From: Buxus sempervirens
Taxonomy: Eukaryota; Streptophyta; Magnoliopsida; Buxales; Buxaceae
DNA length: 64,000 nt
Direction: 5' to 3'
Assembly (NCBI GenBank): GCA_947561395.2
Contig: OX387183.1
Span: forward strand, 14,807,402-14,871,401
Shown: one piece after another, positions 56,797 through 64,000 of the stretch
How the letters are laid out: each line of letters opens with the position of its first letter
How positions within the stretch are numbered: the stretch's first letter is position 1
The notes under the pieces: generated by a model
What the model was told of the DNA's origin: nothing
The model's input: the letters and a program-made list of their open reading frames with translations, nothing else
The model's database searches: none
Translations under genes and position numbers: made by a program

Positions 56797-59700
56797 TAAA
56801 AGAAGTTTCACAACCATCTTTACGAGGCATACATATAGGCATCTTGAATCATATTTTTTTTGTGTACTTTTATGAACAATAAATAGTATAAGGTATGGCA
56901 TATTCCCTAACCCATCTGCACCTATCATTTACATTACTTTTAGCACTTCAAGTCCTTTCCTTTAAAGCATGATCACTTCATTAGTTTTATTTTTAGTTTG
57001 CTGTTTTAAAACACACATGCATACCTTTTATTTTGTTAGTTGTAGATGTTCCATGTTGTTAATTTTAGTTGATTAATGTTGTTTAAATGGATCGATGGAT
57101 TGAAGCTTGCATGAGGCTTTCCAAGCCCTTTTATCTTTTTCCTCCTTGGGATAAAGGGAGGGATCATTTCCACCATTAAATAGAGATCCCTAGAATCTCT
57201 ATTTTAAAGATCCAGAGAGGGTTCAAAGAGGAGAATCCTCCATTCTTCACTGTTTCATGAAATGGGAAGTTTGGGTTAATAGTAAACATTTGGACCACTA
57301 TAAGCGTGCTTCGGAACCAACAGAAGTCGACGGACGTCCCAGAGGAGCCGGCGATCAAAACCACGCCGGAGATTTGGTCGATTTCGAGTTTTGGGTTGAA
57401 TCGCACTGGATCTGCGGTTAGACCCGATCCGTAAGGTAAGTGCGGTCAGGCCCCAAAAATCCATTTTTGATGAACTCGGTCAGATCTGATCCGACCCATT
57501 TTAACACAAAGTGGACCAATTGGGCTGTTTGGGTCAACTCAAGCTCATTTTGAGACTTGGGCCCATTAGGGCCCACCAAGGCTTTGTGGGCCTTCCAACG
57601 GGGCCCACATACAATTCAGCCCGAACTAAGGCCCGTTTTCGATGAATGGACCCAATGCCACTTTGTTAATTACCCGTGGGCCAAGTCCAAGCCCAATGGG
57701 CCTTAAAGGAGCTTAAACCCACTTAATTAATTTGTATTTTTAATTAACCCCAAAATTAGAATAACCTAATCCAATAAGGGTTGCCTAATAACCCTAATGG
57801 GCCTTGGGCTTAGCTAAAGCCCAACTTGGATTCCAATGGGCCTTCCAACGGGGCCCATATCCAACCCACTTAACTAAATACAATAAAAAGATAAAAATCA
57901 ATTAAATAAAAGGGGTCCACACCTTCAAAAGGTCCCCACTCAGACTTAATCAAATACATGCTGGATTAGGATAAGGGTGAGTTAGAGTTGACTCGATAAC
58001 TAGGAAGACTCAAGGGACCCGTCAAACCGACGGGCAGGCCAGGGTGTCTTCGGACTTCCCTAGACTGTAACTGAGAGCTTAGCCGAAATCTTGATAAACT
58101 GCAGACCAACAATTTAGACAAACCCAGGCACCCAGGTGTCCACGTGCACCCCATCAGATGGTGGCAACTCCCTTTTCCTAATTTATCCTTCGGAGGTATG
58201 CACCGAACAAACCCGTGTGCCCTGCTGTGCAATTTCGCCACGCACAGGTGCCATTATCGGAGCCTCTCTTTCATTCTCCAGTAAGACTTCCCTGAGACAT
58301 TATTCTTCTCTGTTAAAATCCAGTAGCCTGATATAACCTTCGACATTTACTAAATCCGATGATCCAACTTATGTTGCTGATATCCAAGTTCACATGCATA
58401 AAGAGGGGGTGTGTTTGCGTGGACTGTCTTATTAATCATCTCTGGCTAACCTGGGAAAACCTTAGGATGAGAAGAAAAAGACGGTTCCTAACCTGGGAAA
58501 ACCTTAGATGAGGAGAAAAAGACGGTTCCTAACCTGAGAAACCTTAGGATGAGGCGGAGAAAAAGGATTGTCTTCTTCATCATGACTTAACTTCAAACCC
58601 CAGCAGCAGTTGTCTTGCCTTGCTCAATCCTAAGATTTCGGTGAACCAATATGAATTCCAATCTTCATACTTCGTTTACAAGAACCAACAAAAGCCCCTG
58701 TTTCCGCCTGTTGTTTGTTGCTATTAATTCTCTATTTCTGCTATCATTATTTTTTTTTTGTTTTCGGGCATATCATCACTATCAAACCTTTCTAAGTTTT
58801 CCAGTGTTCTATGCTTCTAGTTTAATTTTCTTCCTATTGCATATCATTATTTTTCATTTGCCTCATCCTCTCCCTATTCCATTTTCTCCTGATCACATTG
58901 GAGTTCTCTCATCTCTGTTTTGGCTATTCTTACTGGAGAATGATGAGAGGTTGCGAAAATAGAGTTCCTGCCCATTTGATTTTAATGAAGAGGCATTAAC
59001 ACGTCATGGATGACGTGGTCATAAGCTCCACGCGGCGACATCCAATTTGAGCAGGCAGCTTCTGCGGCCAAAAAGAGCAGCAGACGGTGTCAACCCGGTG
59101 TTTGGAGGCGTGGGGCCCCATCTTGATACTAGCATGCGTCCATACGTTTCACGATGGTACCAAACTGTCTTCCTATTTTCCCTTACTATTTCTTCTGCAT
59201 TTATTCTTGCATTTTGAAAAAGAAACTGCCATGTGAAGTATGTAATGGTTGGAGTTTTTTCAAAAGGAAAACCAATTACAAAGAAAAATTCCTTAAGGCC
59301 CCGTTTGGATAGCAAGAGAATACAAGAAATCGAAATAAAATAGGTTTTTCTCGCTTCTTAGGTGCATTTGGATGATTGAGAAACTGTGGGGCCCACTGTT
59401 TCTTGAGAGAATAAAAGATGATAATGGCTTCATTTTGTTTCCTGCACAAAGAGATCGGATTCTGCGTTCGTGAGAAAACCAAGCACGCAAACTTACCAAC
59501 GATACCCTTTTTCAATATAATAGATATCTTCTTCAACGATACTTTTCCCGGCTTCAAGAACTCGGTCGAGGACATGACAGGGATCTACAAAGCACCTTTA
59601 TGCTGTCCACAAAACGTCTTTCTGTTGTAACCGCACTCTTGATCGGATTTTTTGAGTTGTTTGATGAAGATGGGGTTAGGAACTCAACGCTCACCACTAA

Positions 59701-59866
59701 ACTCTCCATCCTTACCGACATAGATTGGAAGGTGACCCTCCGGATGATTCTAAAGGATGTTGATCTCTGTTGCTCACTTTATTTCTACTTGTTATTCAAC
59801 TCAGAGAAATAGCGACAGAGAGCGTTTATTTCTACTTGTTCTTTGACTTAGAGAAATAATGACAGG

Positions 59867-59908
<42 letters not shown>

Positions 59909-59922
59909 AATTGTGTAAGAGG

Positions 59923-60232
59923 TTGTGGTGGAACCAGGACTCCAAATCTGAGGGGGCAAAAAAAATTTTCAATTAACACTTCTCATGAAATATAGAAATT
60001 TCAATGAGTTGGGGGGACAAACTAGAAATTTTAGAGGGGGTTCTCATGAAATATAGAAATTTCAATGGGTTAGGTTGGGGGCGGGGACCATAAATTTTAG
60101 AGGGGACAAAACATAAATTTTAATTAAAACATATAAAATATATATATATATATATTTTAATTAAAAAATAAAAGCTAGGGGGGGCAATTGCGCCCCCCCC
60201 CCCCCCCCAGCTATAAAGTGGTTCCGCCACTG
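59923..60232. mobile_element. hAT-type MITE, CAGTGGCGGAACC termini (310 bp)
   Basis: Right end reversed CAGTGGCGGAACCACTTTAT; left end TTGTGGTGGAACCAGGACTC. Exact 8-bp duplication GTAAGAGG (59915-59922 and 60233-60240). It has an internal duplication of TTCTCATGAAATATAGAAAT (near 59981 and 60041) and an 18-C run. Nested in the Harbinger-type element. Confidence 0.88.
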
Positions 60233-60599
60233 GTAAGAGGCGATGCATTGAGTGATGAATCGAGAGAGAGGTGTGTGGTGGGGATTAAATACTAGAATAG
60301 TGAGTAAAATATAATACATAGCAAGTTAACGGGAGGTACACTCATTAGAGAGAGAAGATTTCAAAACCTAATCCATTCTTATTCCGATTGTCGGATTCCA
60401 AATCTCCATTGTAGATAACTGATCTTCATCACAACGTTCGAGTCATTACCTTGGTTGCCATGCTCTACTTCTTTGTAAAGCATTTTATTTCGTTGTGCGG
60501 TTATCTCTTATCTTTGATATCGTCACCAAAGCCACTTGTATTTGTCGAACCAGATGCATAGGGCTGATTTGGTTGAAGGAAGACGATGACTAGGTTAGC
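60034..60599 (+). repeat. Source segment of the inverted spacers
   Basis: Runs from inside the hAT element to a palindromic GCACGTGCAGTTACGTGC at 60598-60615. Both ends of this segment coincide with the spacer junctions. Confidence 0.85.
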
Positions 60600-61153
60600 A
60601 CGTGCAGTTACGTGCACAATACAACTCAAATATTTTGTTTTCATTATTTATTGTTTTTGATAATTCTTAGACTTTCATTAAATTTTTTATATATTGCTTT
60701 TAAAAGTTTTCATAATTATTAAAAATTTTATTATTGTATATTCACTAAAAATATTAATATTAATTTTGTAATGACAAACTAATAACTAGGAGGTTCGAGT
60801 TATAGACTCCCGAGTTAATAGGATTGTTGAGGCTTTTTAACACTAGTTAGTTGTAAGGAAAAAAAAAAAGTAGAAGCCAAGCATAAATGTGAGGGTAGGA
60901 TTGGTATTGCATTTAAGATTCTAATAACTTTCTTGTTATCCAAACAACAAATTCTAGTTCTTCAGTAAAACTATAAAATTTTCTTTTAACATCCAAATAG
61001 AATTAGGAAAATTACTTTCCAGTTTCTTTTATTTCACTCTTCTTTTACTTTTTTTTCTCACATGATTTTCTTGCAACCCATCCAAACGGAGCCTAACCGT
61101 CAAGAGTTTTATTAGATGAACACAGTTCTTGCAAAACCCGGTCCTGTAAAGGG

Positions 61154-61285
61154 GGACTCGCATCCTCCGCAGCGGAGGCTGCATACAACCTCTCATATGG
61201 AGAGGGTGGGCCCCACCATTCATTTGGGGGCCCACAGCCTTCATGTGAGAGGCTGTATGCAGCCTTCGCTGCAACAATGTCCATC
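61154..61285. mobile_element. Hairpin MITE-like inverted repeat
   Basis: GCAGCGGAGGCTGCATACAA near 61168 pairs with TGTATGCAGCCTTCGCTGC near 61253, and CTCTCATATGGAGAGGGTGG with a mirrored block, closing on GGGCCCC/GGGGGCCC. Almost the whole block folds. No target duplication identified. Confidence 0.65.
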
Positions 61286-61336
61286 CTACTATAAAGGGAT
61301 ACTAGCAGAATGCACGTGCAGTACTGCACGTATGTT

Positions 61337-64000
61337 GTTTGGAAGTACGTGACATCCATGTTTGTCATTTTGCCTTTGGAAGAAGTTTATAACTGATTTT
61401 ATTGTGTAGATTGTATATAAAATTGACGTTGTTTTCGTTTACAGGAACTTTATCCAAAAAGAAAAGAGAAAGCAAGAAATAAAATAAGGAAAATAAAACC
61501 CCAACATTCTTTAGAAGCAATCACGCACAATGTCTTGGAAACTATATGCACCAAGAATGAAATAACAATTTGTTGATATTTTAAAGCAAACACCAAATTT
61601 GTTGACATAACGACTATATGTTGTACTTGTAGCAACAACCTTTTGGATTCGCAAATGAGACTATTCCCACTGTAAAATAAGTAATGGCTGAGTCTAATCT
61701 ATTATCATTAAAAAATAACAATAGAGTAGATTCTGCACTATAATGTAAAATAAAAAATAAAAAAAAATTGAAAGTTAAAGATGAAATGAAAAATATTCCT
61801 AATTTCTATTACATGGCGTTTTGTGGAAAAGGTTAAAATCATGTTCTAACCTTCCAATGTATGCTTCCGAGGTGCCAATGGACCTTGAAAAAATACACCC
61901 AATGACATATCAAGCCCCATTCTCAATAAATATGGTGCAAATACACAAAACAAAGATCAACATATACCTCAAGAACTACCCTATTGAGCAATATCTACAT
62001 CACGAACATCAGATGCATAATTCTCATTTATGGTCCAAAAGCATTGGTATGTTCACTGCTTCTCATCAAATAGTGAAAAAAAAGGGGAGGAAAAGGTTGC
62101 TTAGCACTTAAGGAAACAGATAGAAAGAAGAAATCTGGGAATGTCCATAGCACCATGTTACTAACGTTATTGTGTAAAAGAGATCATAAACCCATCATCC
62201 TTCATTAGTTGATAACTTGATATAGGAACATTAATCATGTCAATCTATTGATTAGGCAATCTCCTAGGCAAGGATGCCTACATTTCAAAAGGGCATTCAA
62301 TTTATTGCTAATGCCAACATATTGTTCTGGTATGTGATTTATATGCATCTGAGAATGAGTAATTGGAGATTACCAAGGAAAATCGAAATTTCTATAAGCA
62401 TAAAGTAATTCTGCTGAACATGAAAACCTAATTGACAAAAATAATTTAATCCCTCTTGAAGTATGAGAAAGGAAATTTGAAAGCATGAGCAGATAAATGT
62501 CACTATCATAAAATGAGGGCAAAATACACTGTGTAAAACTTAAAAGGTAGGCCACCGGTGAAACCTTGGTTATACAAAAGACTTGACAGTAACCAGGTTT
62601 CTACAGGTGTGTTCATAGAAAATAGCAGCACCACTCAGAGGATCAACTCCTTGAGAAAAATCTATTAAAATATCATTTTCAACATGGTAATAGTATTTAC
62701 CTCCTCTTCGCTCCAAGAAACTGAGCTCAGCCAAAACCCTCACAATCAAATTTTGGTTTGTAATATACCGTTTCCTTTTTTAACCAAAGGCCAACCACTA
62801 CCATCCCTAGTCATATGTATCCTCTTTAGAAAACTCCTCCATGAAGCCTATTACAAACTTTACATGACATTTGCTGGGACGAAATATGACAAATAAAAAA
62901 ATCAGCTTCTAATAGAAAATATTGCAATATTAATATTTTGGACACAATATCCAGAATAGTAAAATTCTAGTAACTCTATAATGCATGCTCAATCATTATT
63001 GCAGTAGACACCATCCAATAGTTCCTGATTGGTAGGACATGATTCAATCACTCTTGGAAAGTTTGCAAAGCTTTGTCGTATAACTTCATGCAAAACTGGA
63101 CTTCTCCTTTCCTTTGTAATCTTGAGAAAATGTTTGATCAAGCACAATATACTTCTTAGCATCCTTCATACCTTCAGTTCATGTTTCCAGTTTTGCTTTG
63201 TTATCGTACACCTACAGTACATAAAAGTAACTCAATTAAAAAAAACTGATCCTTTAAAAAGAAAATGTAATGATGTAACCTATGGATAGATGCAATACAT
63301 TTTTTTTATAGATAGACATAAACTAGTAATTAAGGCTTTGTTGGGACATTCTTTTAATGAAGAGGCATTTGCTATGAAACCAAACAAAAGAGAAATAAAA
63401 TATGGAACTTAAGCTACAAATAAATAATGTAAATAAAGAGAAATTCTTAAAAAATATGAATATCAATAAGATAGACTTGCCAACATTTTTTTAAATTACT
63501 AACTACATACTCTTTAAGCAAGTATCGTGCTAACATTCAAGAAACTTCAAGATTTTAAAGATTATCGCAATGAAATACTCAAAAAAATCTATGTGACAAT
63601 CCCGACCAAGTATACTCTTGTAATAAAAGACTCATAAAAATCTAAATCTGTTGTCACTTGTTTTACATCCTATAATGCTGTCTCTTTGATGTTTTTCTTT
63701 CAAATATCATCTTTCCAAGTATTTCAATCCATTCATTTCAATACCCTCCATCTATAATCCAAATTTTATTGTTAAATTACTACAGTTCCCAACTCCGACG
63801 GAGAATTTGTGTAAAATTTTGCAAAGTCATTTTATCATTCATTCAGGAAAGGATAAATAACAAACTGGAAAAATGTTTGATTATGTCCTATTTGGCATAT
63901 ACACTCATATTGCTTTACAAAACAACTCAGTAAGATAATAAGAAAAGCACTAAAGAAATAAGAACTGCTACTACCCTAGAATCTGACAAACTCGAGGAAT
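61337..64000. other. Unassigned AT-rich sequence
   Basis: No recognised gene. Short open frames (for example 61821-62111 and 62684-62896, plus strand) show no family motif. It could be intergenic or intron of a gene beyond the window. Confidence 0.5.

Larger units (their letters stand above)
50514..59376. repeat. Nearly identical triplication: U1-S1-U2-S2-U3
   Basis: Three direct copies of a 2580-bp segment U: 50514-53093, 53656-56235 and 56797-59376. Copies 1 and 2 are each followed by a spacer S (53094-53655, 56236-56796); copy 3 is followed by different sequence. The repeat period is 3142 and 3141 bp. I noticed only isolated differences (for example near 51053/54195 and 57194). U contains LTR-type non-coding sequence, the remnants listed below, and the first 80 bp of the Harbinger-type element that is complete at 59297. 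The repeated open frames inside U have no recognisable product. Confidence 0.95.
59297..61093. mobile_element. PIF/Harbinger-type element with nested hAT
   Basis: Termini GGCCCCGTTTGGATAGCAAG and, reversed, GGCTCCGTTTGGATGGGTTG, with TAA on both sides (59294-59296 and 61094-61096). No transposase recognised. It is complete only here; the first 80 bp are repeated at the ends of U1 and U2. A GA microsatellite occupies about 59868-59903. Confidence 0.75.

Overview
This is nuclear DNA from a flowering plant. The window has one large spliced host gene with plant-type introns, and most of the rest is transposable elements. The encoded INO80 protein is easily recognised as the angiosperm form. Its wording looks closest, from memory only, to basal eudicot or magnoliid proteins, so I do not name a species.

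Layout. 1-2290 is a decayed RTE-type LINE on the minus strand. It is followed by a repeat-rich stretch (2385-3572) that looks like an old hAT-type element. 5289-5480 is the last exon of an S-formylglutathione hydrolase gene on the plus strand; no other exon of it is visible. 8600-29654 (minus) is a complete INO80 chromatin-remodelling ATPase gene: 22 coding exons, all of which join in frame to give about 1561 residues. Its two giant introns hold much of the repeat content: intron 19 (5.1 kb) carries a 1-kb GC-rich Dart-like hAT element, and intron 21 (4.1 kb) is a nest of hAT, SINE, hAT and LINE insertions. 30000-34300 is intergenic, with a hairpin MITE, a Harbinger-type element and hAT-type elements. 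34328-39500 is a retroelement RNase H coding region broken by a hAT element that itself took in two LTR-type sequences, and broken again by a solo LTR. 40479-42577 holds more hAT and foldback elements. 42780-50500 is mostly degenerate LTR-type sequence, including an inverted pair of the same element and a 145-bp tandem array. 50514-59376 is a nearly identical triplication of a 2.58-kb segment, with 0.56-kb inverted spacers copied from sequence 1 kb beyond the array. 59297-61093 is a Harbinger-type element with a nested hAT that supplied those spacers.

The strongest pattern is a set of short non-autonomous hAT-type elements. Seven have clear 8-bp target duplications, six of them exact. They share one architecture: termini such as TAGGG, TAGAG, CAAGG or CAGTGG, then dense family-specific subterminal repeats. 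Each family repeats a different short motif (CGGAT, GGGTTGGGC, GGCCCGGCACG, CCGGTCC). The second main result is the triplication with inverted spacers, which has microhomology junctions expected of replication template switching, provided it is not an assembly artefact.

INO80 is the only gene here for which a full role can be given: the catalytic ATPase of the INO80 nucleosome-remodelling complex. Notable points in it are a GC-AG intron, an 87-nt intron that is open in frame, and an upstream ORF overlapping the start codon.
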